Source of the DNA: Anaerolineales bacterium
GTDB taxonomy: Bacteria; Chloroflexota; Anaerolineae; Anaerolineales; DRKV01
Direction of reading: 5' to 3'
DNA: 40,794 bases
NCBI GenBank assembly: GCA_020061145.1
Contig: JAGUYX010000282.1
Coordinates: 1-40,794, forward strand
Shown here: positions 9,154 to 16,509 of the stretch, piece by piece
Numbering within the stretch: the first letter of the stretch is position 1
How the letters are laid out: every line of letters starts with the position of its first letter
Position numbers and translations under genes: made by a program
Notes under the pieces: model-generated
The model's database searches: none
What the model saw: only the letters and a program-made list of their open reading frames with translations
Told to the model about the DNA's origin: nothing

Positions 9154-9161
9154 AACCTATT

Positions 9162-9650
9162 ATGGGAGAAATGCACCCTGGTAAACCTGTCAGCGCCTCG
9201 CGGATAACAATTTCTCAGTTGATGCAACCCGAACATGCCAATAACCTCGGTAATGTTCATGGTGGCCATATCATGAAACTGGTTGATGAAGCTGGCGCGT
9301 TAGCTTGCATGCGTCATGCCCAGCAAAGGGTGGTGACTGTCGCGCTCGATCAGATGACTTTTCGCCAGCCCATCCGTCTGGGAGACCTGGTGACTCTGAC
9401 TGCAGAGGTATCTTATATCGGACGAACCTCCATGGAAGCCGAAGTACACGTCGAAGCGGAAAACCCCATTACCGGGATACGCACCTTTACCAACAATGCC
9501 TATCTGGTTTACGTGGCGCTGGATGCGGAAGGTAAACCAGTTGAAGTGCCGCCTTTGATCCCAGAAACGGAATATCAGCGCCAGCGCATGGCGGAAGGAA
9601 AAGCACGGCAGGAATATCGCCTGGCGCAATCGCGTCGTCACCAACCCTGA
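9162..9650 (+). CDS. Acyl-CoA thioesterase, hotdog fold (YciA/BACH type)
   Basis: About 162 residues. A cytoplasmic single-hotdog thioesterase that hydrolyses acyl-CoA to free acid and CoA, usually as a hexamer. The family signature is intact: MQPEHANNLGNVHGGHIMK, followed by LVDEAGALA (catalytic acidic residue on the hotdog helix), DQMTFRQPIRLGDL, SYIGRTSMEAEV and NNAYLVYVALD. Possible starts are TTG 9150 (overlapping the gtrA stop), ATG 9162 and ATG 9171. GGGAG lies between the two ATGs and is too close to the second, so the start is ambiguous. The adjacent gtrA may simply share a transcript. Confidence 0.88.
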   Translation: MGEMHPGKPVSASRITISQLMQPEHANNLGNVHGGHIMKLVDEAGALACMRHAQQRVVTVALDQMTFRQPIRLGDLVTLTAEVSYIGRTSMEAEVHVEAENPITGIRTFTNNAYLVYVALDAEGKPVEVPPLIPETEYQRQRMAEGKARQEYRLAQSRRHQP

Positions 9651-9676
9651 CAAAATGAAGGGTAGAATAAAGCCTG

Positions 9677-10864
9677 ATGGACGAAGAACTTTCTGAAGGT
9701 TTAGTCAACCCGGTTCAAGAACCCGCACCTCCACGCTCGCTGAAGGAATTGATCGATCGGGTTACGGGACGCGGCCTGCCAGCAGTGATTGAAGCGGGGG
9801 ACGCTGGCCTGGCGGAAGTGTTACCTTTTCCATTTATGGCTCTCGTTGGGCAACTGGAAATGAAAGTAGCCTTGATGTTAACCCTGATCAACCCGGCAGT
9901 GGGAGGCGTTTTGCTGATCGGCCCTCGCGGAACAGGGAAGACAACCGCGGTTCGCAGCCTGGTGGACCTGCTGCCCGAAGTGCCGCGTAGCCTGTGTCAC
10001 TATGGTTGTATGCCTGAAGATATCGAACTGGATGGGATGGATGCAGTCTGCCCGGATTGTGCCCAAAAATACGCACGTGGAGAAGCTTTGGCGCGTATGG
10101 ATCGGACACGGATGGTGGAATTACCCTTAAATGCCACGCTTACCGATCTTGTGGGTGGTATCGATGAGCGGGCAGTGCTCCATGATCGGATGCGTTTAAG
10201 ACGGGGGATTCTGGCGCATGCCGATCAAAATGTGCTTTATATCGATGAGGTTAATTTGCTCGGAGATGAACTGGTAGATGCTATTCTGGATGCCGCCGCC
10301 CAGGGTATCTATACAGTTCGCAGGGGTATGCTGGCGGCAACTTATCGAGCCAGATTCGTCCTGTTTGGTTCCATGAACCCGGAAGAAGGGCGTTTACGCC
10401 CCCAGATCATGGATCGTTTTGGCTTGCGATTGATTGTGCGTGGATTGCAGAATCCGGACGATAGATATGAAGCTTACCAGCGTTCAATTGCTTACCGGCG
10501 TAACCCACGCCTGTTGATCTCTCAATATGCTCGTGAAACCCAAATTGCCAGGGAAGATATTCAAAACGCCCGCGATAACCTGCCTTTCACCACGATTCCT
10601 CCGCAGGTTTCCCGTTTGGGGCTGGATCTGATTCAAAAGTTGGGGATTGACTCCTTACGCGCTGAGATCAGCCTGTTCGAAGCCGCCCGGGCGTATGCCG
10701 TGGCGGATGGCAGGTTAGAGGTAAACCCGAACGATTTGCGCCAGGTCGCGCCTCTTGCATTAAGATTACGACGTTCCCAATTTATGCAGGATTTTTTTGC
10801 AGAGCGGCAGCTGGAAGAAGAGGAAATTTCAAATACAATAGAGGCTGTTTATCAACGTGGTTAA
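9677..10864 (+). CDS. AAA+ ATPase, magnesium chelatase subunit I (BchI/ChlI)-like
   Basis: 395 residues. Walker A GPRGTGKT at residues 82-89, Walker B VLYIDEVNLL, sensor-type GSMNPEEGRLRPQIMDRFG and the DRFGLRLIVRG arginine region are all of the BchI type. BchI forms a hexameric motor that works with BchD and BchH to put Mg2+ into protoporphyrin IX. No bchD, bchH or other pigment gene lies in the window, so a photosynthetic role is not supported; a co-factor insertase or MoxR-like role with a VWA partner encoded elsewhere is as likely. Four Cys (107, 111, 125, 128, CxxxC and CxxC) between Walker A and Walker B could bind a metal. A UROD-like protein is encoded two genes downstream. Confidence 0.82.
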   Translation: MDEELSEGLVNPVQEPAPPRSLKELIDRVTGRGLPAVIEAGDAGLAEVLPFPFMALVGQLEMKVALMLTLINPAVGGVLLIGPRGTGKTTAVRSLVDLLPEVPRSLCHYGCMPEDIELDGMDAVCPDCAQKYARGEALARMDRTRMVELPLNATLTDLVGGIDERAVLHDRMRLRRGILAHADQNVLYIDEVNLLGDELVDAILDAAAQGIYTVRRGMLAATYRARFVLFGSMNPEEGRLRPQIMDRFGLRLIVRGLQNPDDRYEAYQRSIAYRRNPRLLISQYARETQIAREDIQNARDNLPFTTIPPQVSRLGLDLIQKLGIDSLRAEISLFEAARAYAVADGRLEVNPNDLRQVAPLALRLRRSQFMQDFFAERQLEEEEISNTIEAVYQRG

Positions 10865-10908
10865 GACAGACCTCCCGGTCATGTTTTCTCAAATGAAGGA
10901 GATAAAAT

Positions 10909-11286
10909 ATGGGCTTTTTCCGGCGCAAACCAAAAATCGAAGAAGAGACCCCACCAGATCCCTCCACCTTGCCGGCAGAAACCCCCGCGGATTTCTTTAA
11001 TCGCGGGATGTTTTTTTATTCACATCATCAGTATGACCGGGCTATTCAGGATTTTAATGCTGCCTTACGAGATAATCCGGATCTAATCGATCCAGTCTAC
11101 GGTTTGGGGCTGGTCTATAAAGCTCAGCAAAAATACCCGGAAGCCATCCAGACTTTTACCCGTGTACTCGAGCTTTTAGAAAAAGGAAAAATGGATGACA
11201 ATCCAGACCGTCGTTTGATGCTTACCCGAATATCAAAATCCCATATTCAGAGTCTCGAGCAAATGCTGATGGGAGATAGCCAGTGA
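10909..11286 (+). CDS. Small tetratricopeptide-repeat protein
   Basis: 125 residues, with GAAGGAG seven bases upstream of ATG 10909. A basic, Pro-rich N-tail (MGFFRRKPKIEEETPPD) is followed by about two TPR units (FFNRGMFFYSHHQYDRAIQD and PVYGLGLVYKAQQKYPEAIQ) and a helical C-terminus. No signal peptide or membrane helix. TPRs mediate protein-protein contacts; the partner is unknown. Its stop overlaps the next gene's GTG start (GTGA), suggesting coupling to the UROD-like protein. Confidence 0.85.
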   Translation: MGFFRRKPKIEEETPPDPSTLPAETPADFFNRGMFFYSHHQYDRAIQDFNAALRDNPDLIDPVYGLGLVYKAQQKYPEAIQTFTRVLELLEKGKMDDNPDRRLMLTRISKSHIQSLEQMLMGDSQ

Positions 11287-12257
11287 ATCATCGCTCCCGG
11301 ATGGAGGCCTGCCTTGGGGGTGAAACGCTCGACCGCCCACCAGTAGCCTTGTGGCGGCATTTTCCGGTGGATGATCAAAATCCCGGAAATCTGGCAGCCG
11401 CGACAGTCGATTTCCAGTCTCAATATGATTTCGATTTTGTCAAAGTGACGCCGGCTTCATCATTTTGTCTCAAAGACTGGGGTGTGGAAGATACCTGGGA
11501 AGGTAATAACGAAGGAACGCGGGTTTATCAGCGACGAGTCATCCATCAGCCGGATGACTGGTTAAATCTTAAGCCGCTTGACCCACGGCAAGGCTGGTTG
11601 GGTGCCCAAATCGAATGTCTGAAGATGATCAAATCCAGCCTGCCGGATACGCCAATCATCCAAACAGTTTTTAGTCCCCTCGCGCAGGCAAAAAACCTTG
11701 CCGGTGGAAATCTCCTTCTGGTCCACATGCGCCAGCATCCTGAGGCCGTACAGCAAGGGTTAAAAACCATTACCGAGACAACACGGCGCTTTGTTGAAGA
11801 GGTGATGAACATCGGTGTGGATGGGATCTTTTATGCGGTGCAACATGGGAGTTATGCCCTATTGTCCCGAGAGGAATATATTACCTTTGGGCGTGCCACC
11901 GATCTGGAAATTATCGAGGCGGCTTCCGGTGGGTGGCTGAACCTGCTCCATCTCCATGGCACGGATATTATGTTCGAGCTTTTCCTGAATTATCCAGTCG
12001 AAATCCTGAACTGGCATGATCGGGAAACCCCGCCCTCCCTCGCCGAAGCCCTAGTACAATTTGGCGGTGCAGTCTGTGGCGGTTTACGTCAATGGGAAAC
12101 GATGGTGATGGGTGACCCCGGCCGCGTAAAAACAGAGGCCCTGGCAGCCATAAAGGAAACACGTGGACAACGTTTTATCCTGGGAACAGGATGTGTCACC
12201 CCCATTGTGACCCCACGCGCCAATATTCTTGCAGCTCGCCAAGCGGTTGAATATTAA
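11283..12257 (+). CDS. Uroporphyrinogen decarboxylase (URO-D) superfamily protein
   Basis: 324 residues; GTG start overlapping the TPR stop as GTGA. The overall pattern is that of the URO-D/MtaA TIM barrel: N-terminal RMEACLGGETLDRPPVALW, then VDFQSQYDFDFVKVTP, then GVDGIFYAVQHG, LHLHGTD, LNWHDRET, and a terminal FILGTGCVTPIVTPRANI. True HemE enzymes carry RQAGRY after the N-terminal Pro-Pro; here the position reads WRHFPVDDQ, so haem biosynthesis is unlikely. Related proteins include corrinoid or methyl-group transferases and uncharacterised URO-D homologues. A Cys in the GTGCVTP loop could be a zinc ligand as in MtaA/MtbA, but the full metal set is not evident. Confidence 0.8.
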   Translation: MNHRSRMEACLGGETLDRPPVALWRHFPVDDQNPGNLAAATVDFQSQYDFDFVKVTPASSFCLKDWGVEDTWEGNNEGTRVYQRRVIHQPDDWLNLKPLDPRQGWLGAQIECLKMIKSSLPDTPIIQTVFSPLAQAKNLAGGNLLLVHMRQHPEAVQQGLKTITETTRRFVEEVMNIGVDGIFYAVQHGSYALLSREEYITFGRATDLEIIEAASGGWLNLLHLHGTDIMFELFLNYPVEILNWHDRETPPSLAEALVQFGGAVCGGLRQWETMVMGDPGRVKTEALAAIKETRGQRFILGTGCVTPIVTPRANILAARQAVEY

Positions 12258-12261
12258 ACCC

Positions 12262-12831
12262 ATGCCGGGCGGTTTACGCGTGATTCGCGGGAAAGCAAAG
12301 GGGATGAGACTCCGGTCGGTACCGGGTGACACCACCCGTCCCATCACCGACCGGGTAAAAGAAGCCTTATTTAATATTATCGGCCCGGATATTTTTCAGG
12401 CAACTTTTCTGGATCTATTTGCCGGCACGGGTAGTGTAGGTATCGAAGCGCTCAGCCTGGGAGCCAGGTTTGTGCGTTTTGTGGAGTTCAACCGGTTAGC
12501 ATACGACACCATCAAAGCCAATCTTGCGCATACTCACCTTGAAGTCGGAGCAGAAGTTTTGCGTGGAGATGCTTTTACTTTGCTTGAACGTCCGCCGGAT
12601 ATCGCCTTTGATTACGTTTATATTGCCCCACCCCAATACAAAGGCATCTGGAAGCGCGCCTTAATTGCCTTGGATGCCCGACCAGACTGGTTGGAGGAGG
12701 ATGCCTGGGTCATTGTCCAGATTCACCCCAAAGAAGAAGAGACCCTGGATTTGATTTACCTAAAAGAGTTCGACCGTCGGGTTTATGGCAGTACCTTATT
12801 GTTGTTTTTCCAGCCAGAGGTTGTAAGTTAA
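12262..12831 (+). CDS. rsmD: RsmD-like RNA methyltransferase with altered catalytic motif
   Basis: 189 residues from ATG 12262, four bases after the URO-D-like stop; TTG starts further upstream are possible. The Rossmann SAM-binding motif LDLFAGTGSVGIEALSLGA and the N-terminal GGLRVIRGKAKG, RPITDRVKEALFNI pattern are characteristic of RsmD, the 16S rRNA m2G966 methyltransferase. The usual catalytic (D/N)PP(Y/F) motif reads IAPPQYKG, with Ala at residue 122 (GCC at 12625-12627) where Asp is expected. Activity may be changed, or this may be a lineage variant. It is the last gene before a strong terminator. The usual neighbour coaD is absent. Confidence 0.85.
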   Translation: MPGGLRVIRGKAKGMRLRSVPGDTTRPITDRVKEALFNIIGPDIFQATFLDLFAGTGSVGIEALSLGARFVRFVEFNRLAYDTIKANLAHTHLEVGAEVLRGDAFTLLERPPDIAFDYVYIAPPQYKGIWKRALIALDARPDWLEEDAWVIVQIHPKEEETLDLIYLKEFDRRVYGSTLLLFFQPEVVS

Positions 12832-12838
12832 TCAATAC

Positions 12839-12869
12839 AAAAATCCCCCGTCTGGAGAGGGGGATTTTT
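12839..12869. terminator. Bidirectional rho-independent terminator
   Basis: A perfect 11-bp stem (AAAAATCCCCC at 12839-12849 with GGGGGATTTTT at 12859-12869) and a 9-nt loop. A- and T-runs flank both arms, so it can stop transcription from rsmD (plus) and from the SPFH gene (minus). Confidence 0.93.
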
Positions 12870-12890
12870 ATGTTCTAAATTTGACCGAAA

Positions 12891-13934
12891 TCAACCTTTC
12901 AGGAAATCTTCGACCGCAGACTTACTGATCCGATACGCTGCCCCGATTTTGCGTGCCTTCAGGTCTCCGCTTTCAATGGCTGCGACCACGTCTTCCTCGG
13001 ATACGCGCAGGACTTTTGCAGCTTCTGCAGGAGTCATAACTTCGGGCATGGCCGCCTCACCTGCCCCGGATTGTTGGGCGGCTGCTCCGCCACCGACCTG
13101 GCCGGCAAGAGTCTGGCTGAGCACGTTTCCAATTCCCATCCCTGCGCCGATTCCGGCAGTCAGGCCTGCGCCGCCGCTCGGATTTTGGGCGGCATCCCGC
13201 ATTGCATCCGCTGCCTGGAGCTGGGTGTAAGTGGACAGATCCAGCAAACCCCGCGAGCGTAATTCTTCGATAGAACGCTCCGAAGGTTGCAGGCTGCCGA
13301 TATAAAAACTCTTCAAGGTTATACCTAAAGCGAGGAAATCATCCTGAGCTTTGGAGCGAATGGCCGCGCCTAATTCCTCCGTCATGCTCAACAGGTCGGG
13401 GATGGTGTTGAACTTGATTTCAGTTATCACATCCTGCAACTTGGAGAGCAGCACGGTGCGGAAACGGTCTTCAACATCCCGGGTGCGATAAACACCTTGC
13501 GCCCCAACCACCTGTGTCACAAATTGCTGTGGATCGGATACCTGGAAACTATAGGTGCCAAACCCCTGAACCAGGGCAACGCCTAACCCCATACCCGGTG
13601 TCATGATGACAATTGGTTGAGGCGTACCCCATTTACGATCAACAAATTCACGCACCGAAACAAAATACACTTCTGCAGTGAACGGTGAACGGTCATTGAA
13701 CGCCCGTCCAATGTAATCGATCAACAGCGGCACATTGGCTGTGGTAATGGTATGGCGGCCCGGGCCAAAGACATCCAACGCCCGACCATCTCGCGCAAAG
13801 ATGGCGCGTTGGGATTCGCGAACGATCACCTGCGAACCGATGCGAAAATCGCCCGCACCGGTTTCCGGAAATCGTCGAACGATTTCATCCGCCATTTCAC
13901 TGGCATATTCAATAACATCAAAAATTCTTGCCAT
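12891..13934 (-). CDS. SPFH-domain protein with C-terminal excisionase-type HTH
   Basis: 347 residues; GGAGGAGG lies upstream of ATG 13934. Residues 1-240 form an SPFH domain of the virion-core/YdjI-like group (IVRESQRAIFARDGRALDVF, GPGRHTITTANVPLL, TYSFQVSDPQQFV, then LALGITLKSFYIGSL). A Gly/Ala/Gln-rich low-complexity linker spans about 245-298. Residues 300-347 (MTPAEAAKVLRVSEEDVVAA, then GDLKARKIGAAYRISKSAV) read as an HTH_17/MerR-like excisionase domain, in place of the zinc ribbon or GYF-like tail common in this family. No N-terminal membrane anchor is present, so it is probably cytoplasmic or peripheral. It is co-transcribed with the helical protein 28 nt upstream. Function unknown; a membrane-stress scaffold with a DNA-binding or sensing tail is an inference. 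Confidence 0.85.
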   Translation of the reverse strand: MARIFDVIEYASEMADEIVRRFPETGAGDFRIGSQVIVRESQRAIFARDGRALDVFGPGRHTITTANVPLLIDYIGRAFNDRSPFTAEVYFVSVREFVDRKWGTPQPIVIMTPGMGLGVALVQGFGTYSFQVSDPQQFVTQVVGAQGVYRTRDVEDRFRTVLLSKLQDVITEIKFNTIPDLLSMTEELGAAIRSKAQDDFLALGITLKSFYIGSLQPSERSIEELRSRGLLDLSTYTQLQAADAMRDAAQNPSGGAGLTAGIGAGMGIGNVLSQTLAGQVGGGAAAQQSGAGEAAMPEVMTPAEAAKVLRVSEEDVVAAIESGDLKARKIGAAYRISKSAVEDFLKG

Positions 13935-13962
13935 ATTAGCCTCCTCCAGGACAGGCTAGGGA

Positions 13963-14490
13963 TTATTGGGCAGGGGTTTCGCCCAGAATGACTTCTTTAC
14001 GCCGATCGTAAACTTCAATTGCCTCACGGGTCAAACTGACCAGGTTACGGATGGCTGCAGGTAAACCATCAGAACCGATGGATGCGTTTACGTTATCAAG
14101 GGCGGTATTCAGGCTATCGCTGTACTGCAATAAAGCCAAATCGAATTGATAAAGCCGCTGCAGTTCTTCTGTATTGACGTCGACAGCATCGAACAGACCT
14201 GCATACCCATATGTGGCATGCCGAATTCGGTCCGCAAATGTGCGGGTTTTTATCGCCGCTTCTTCCAGGGCGCCCACATTTTTGAGATCACCTTGAGCGA
14301 CCAAATCCCTTTGGGTGGAGGAGAGCCGTTGGTAGATCTCCTCAAAGCGTTGGGCTACATTTTCTCGCAGCAATTTATCCGCGTCTCGCCGGTTCTGCCG
14401 CTCGAAATATCCTTTGAAGCCGGGAATATAACTCAGAATTTTCTGAATGGGATCCCGATCTGAAAGTACCTTATCCAAGATGTCGCTCAT
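13963..14490 (-). CDS. Helical protein paired with the SPFH gene
   Basis: 175 residues from ATG 14490, which has GGAGG seven bases upstream; a longer reading frame to 14553 runs through the promoter and is not the start. No signal peptide or membrane helix. The protein is almost wholly alpha-helical: an N-terminal conserved-looking stretch KILSYIPGFKGYFERQNRRD, then long amphipathic helices (RFEEIYQRLSSTQRDLVAQG, QRLYQFDLALLQYSDSLNTA) and a C-terminal helix VSLTREAIEVYDRRKEVILG. I recognise no named domain. Immediate linkage to the SPFH gene suggests that the two proteins act together. It is the promoter-proximal gene of the pair. Confidence 0.8.
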   Translation of the reverse strand: MSDILDKVLSDRDPIQKILSYIPGFKGYFERQNRRDADKLLRENVAQRFEEIYQRLSSTQRDLVAQGDLKNVGALEEAAIKTRTFADRIRHATYGYAGLFDAVDVNTEELQRLYQFDLALLQYSDSLNTALDNVNASIGSDGLPAAIRNLVSLTREAIEVYDRRKEVILGETPAQ

Positions 14491-14541
14491 GGGTGCCTCC
14501 TCGATTATGGCAAAGATCATTCTTAATTTTCTGATGGTCCC

Positions 14542-14570
14542 ATTATAGCCCACGAATCAATCGTGGGTAA
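14542..14570 (-). promoter_or_regulatory. Promoter of the SPFH pair with overlapping palindromic operator
   Basis: On the minus strand a perfect -10 TATAAT (14542-14547) sits 17 bp from a weak -35 TTACCC (14565-14570). Between and over them lies a perfect inverted repeat CCCACGA-ATCAA-TCGTGGG (14549-14567). A protein bound there would cover the -35 and spacer, so it is placed to repress. Confidence 0.7.
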
Positions 14571-14610
14571 TAAGTGCATGCTTTCACAAAACAGGATTGA
14601 ACCGGCAAAC

Positions 14611-14640
14611 TTGATTACCATACCTGTCTTGTACTATAAT
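14611..14640 (+). promoter_or_regulatory. Sigma70-type promoter for the class II aldolase
   Basis: TTGATT (14611-14616), 18-bp spacer, then a perfect TATAAT (14635-14640), about 70 bp before the aldolase ATG. It diverges from the SPFH promoter some 40 bp away. Confidence 0.7.
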
Positions 14641-14712
14641 TTTTGTAAATAACATCCGGTTTTTTAGTTTTGCTCTGTTAAAGTCTACGCAAAATAAAAG
14701 TGAGGGTTGCAA

Positions 14713-16134
14713 ATGAACACACAGAGTATTCAAAATTTGGTTCAGGTGGTTAATGGCGCGGTAAAGTTCGAAAATGGCAGGCTAAAAGTCACCTCAGCCT
14801 CTCGATTGAGGGAACAAATCTATCAATGGGTTGAAATCGCAGCTCTGGGCAGTGGGCAGGAGCAGGCAACTGCTCGTTATCTGACCCGCCTGGCTGCCCT
14901 GGAATTGCAGATTTTCCCGGCTTCCATACATGACCTGTATCTGGCGCGAGGCAAGGAACAAATTCGTCCTACCTTTACCACGCCAGCCATGAATTTACGC
15001 GCCTTACCCTTTTTGGCTGCGCGGGCTGTGTTTCGGGTAGCGGATCGCCTTCAAGCAGGGGCGTTTATCTTCGAAATTGCTCGTTCGGAAATGGGGTATA
15101 CCGATCAAAAACCTTCTGAGTATGCCACCCATGTTCTTGCCGCGGCGATTGCAGAGGGATATCAAGGCCCGGTGTTTATCCAGGGAGATCATTTTCAGGT
15201 CTCAGCAAAACGTTATACTACCGATCCCGAAGCGGAATTGCAGGCTGTTAAAGAATTAACCGTTGAAGCGATTGAAGCAGGTTTCTTCAATATTGATATA
15301 GACACATCCACACTGGTGGACTTGAGTAAGCCCACCGTTCCCGAACAACAGGCTGTAAACGCCAGCCTCACTGCCATGTTTACTGCTTTGATCCGTCAGC
15401 GCCAGCCTGATGGCATTACTATATCCGTCGGTGGTGAGATTGGTGAGGTCGGTGGGACGAACTCCACTGAAGAAGAATTGCGGGCATATATTGACAGCTA
15501 TCAACACGAACTGGCACGCCAATCACCGGGAGCCGTTGGTTTGAGCAAAATCAGCATCCAGACGGGCACCTCCCACGGAGGGGTTGTCCTGCCGGATGGG
15601 TCGATTGCCCGGGTATCGGTGGACTTTGAGACCCTGCTGCGCCTTAGCCGGATTGCTCGCCAGGAATATGGTATGGGTGGAGCCGTGCAACATGGCGCCT
15701 CCACCTTGCCAGAATCAGCGTTTAACAAGTTTGTGGAATCCGAAGCTATCGAAGTTCACCTGGCAACGAACTTCCAGAATATTTTATACAATCACCTTCC
15801 GGTGGATTTACGCGATGAGATGTACGCATATCTGGATCGAAATCACAGTCATGAGCGGAAAGCAGATCAGACAGATGAGCAGTTTTATTACAAAACTCGA
15901 AAGCAAGCCCTGGGACCATTTAAACGCGAATTGATGCATATGCCTGAGCAGGTACTGGATAGCATTGCTTCTGCCTGGGAAAAGCAATTTATTGGATTGT
16001 TCGAGCGTCTGGGGGTTGCCGATACTCGCCGTTATATCGACGAATTCATTTTACCGGTCCATGTACAGCCAAAACTGTCAAACTACCTGGACTCAGGAGA
16101 AACAACTGAGGAAGTAAGTGATCTGGCAGATTAA
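14713..16134 (+). CDS. Class II (zinc) fructose/tagatose-bisphosphate aldolase-like protein, long form
   Basis: 473 residues, starting at ATG 14713 behind GTGAGGG. The class II ketose-bisphosphate aldolase barrel is recognisable from VFIQGDHFQ (metal-binding His after the Asp), TISVGGEIGEVGG, IQTGTSHGG and VQHGASTLPESAF. These supply the zinc ligands and phosphate-binding loops that cleave or form C6 ketose bisphosphates. At 473 residues it is much longer than ordinary FbaA/GatY proteins (about 285-360), with an extra N-terminal helical region (1-95) and a C-terminal extension (after ~380) rich in Lys, Glu and Tyr. Substrate is not determined: fructose-1,6- or tagatose-1,6-bisphosphate, or another phosphorylated sugar. 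It has its own promoter. Confidence 0.8.
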   Translation: MNTQSIQNLVQVVNGAVKFENGRLKVTSASRLREQIYQWVEIAALGSGQEQATARYLTRLAALELQIFPASIHDLYLARGKEQIRPTFTTPAMNLRALPFLAARAVFRVADRLQAGAFIFEIARSEMGYTDQKPSEYATHVLAAAIAEGYQGPVFIQGDHFQVSAKRYTTDPEAELQAVKELTVEAIEAGFFNIDIDTSTLVDLSKPTVPEQQAVNASLTAMFTALIRQRQPDGITISVGGEIGEVGGTNSTEEELRAYIDSYQHELARQSPGAVGLSKISIQTGTSHGGVVLPDGSIARVSVDFETLLRLSRIARQEYGMGGAVQHGASTLPESAFNKFVESEAIEVHLATNFQNILYNHLPVDLRDEMYAYLDRNHSHERKADQTDEQFYYKTRKQALGPFKRELMHMPEQVLDSIASAWEKQFIGLFERLGVADTRRYIDEFILPVHVQPKLSNYLDSGETTEEVSDLAD

Positions 16135-16226
16135 AACATTTCTGCGCCAGGGTAGAGAAATTTCCGCGTTTTTTTGGGCAACTTTACGTATAACTGGATA
16201 AGAACGATTAATCACTGGAGGTAACC

Positions 16227-16454
16227 ATGTCTGCCAATCCCCAAAAACGGACTCCCTGGTTTTTATGGCCTTTCGTTGCTCTATGGAATTTACTGACCTG
16301 GATTCTGGGACTGACGGGTCGATTGATTGCTGCGGTGCTTGGTCTGGTTTTGATGATTCTGGGCGTCATATTGACCGTAACCGTCGTGGGCGCTCCTCTG
16401 GGTATCCCCCTGGCGATTTTCGGATTACTCTTGATGATCCGTAGCATTTATTGA
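16227..16454 (+). CDS. Small two-helix membrane protein
   Basis: 75 residues; GGAGG lies seven bases before ATG 16227. A short polar N-tail (MSANPQKRTPW) precedes two hydrophobic helices, roughly residues 13-48 and 50-71 (LVLMILGVILTVTVVGAPLG, then IPLAIFGLLLMI). No catalytic or cofactor motif, and no assigned family. It has a strong terminator 10 bp after its stop and probably shares the aldolase transcript across a 92-bp gap. Confidence 0.75.
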   Translation: MSANPQKRTPWFLWPFVALWNLLTWILGLTGRLIAAVLGLVLMILGVILTVTVVGAPLGIPLAIFGLLLMIRSIY

Positions 16455-16463
16455 GACAGCGAA

Positions 16464-16492
16464 AAAAGACCGGTGTATAAGACCGGTCTTTT
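16464..16492. terminator. Bidirectional rho-independent terminator
   Basis: An 11-bp perfect stem AAAAGACCGGT (16464-16474) with ACCGGTCTTTT (16482-16492), 7-nt loop GTATAAG, with A- and T-runs on either side. It separates the convergent small membrane gene and NERD-like gene. Confidence 0.92.
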
Positions 16493-16509
16493 ATTTCTTT
16501 ACTGCGATT

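Noticed and set aside
9677-12257. Part of a photosynthesis or haem gene cluster
   Set aside because: The BchI-like protein has no bchD/bchH nearby, and the URO-D-like protein lacks the HemE RQAGRY motif. No pigment genes are in the window.
13735-13991. Plus-strand frames opposite the SPFH operon
   Set aside because: Shadows of the SPFH gene and its upstream gap, with no ribosome-binding site or domain.
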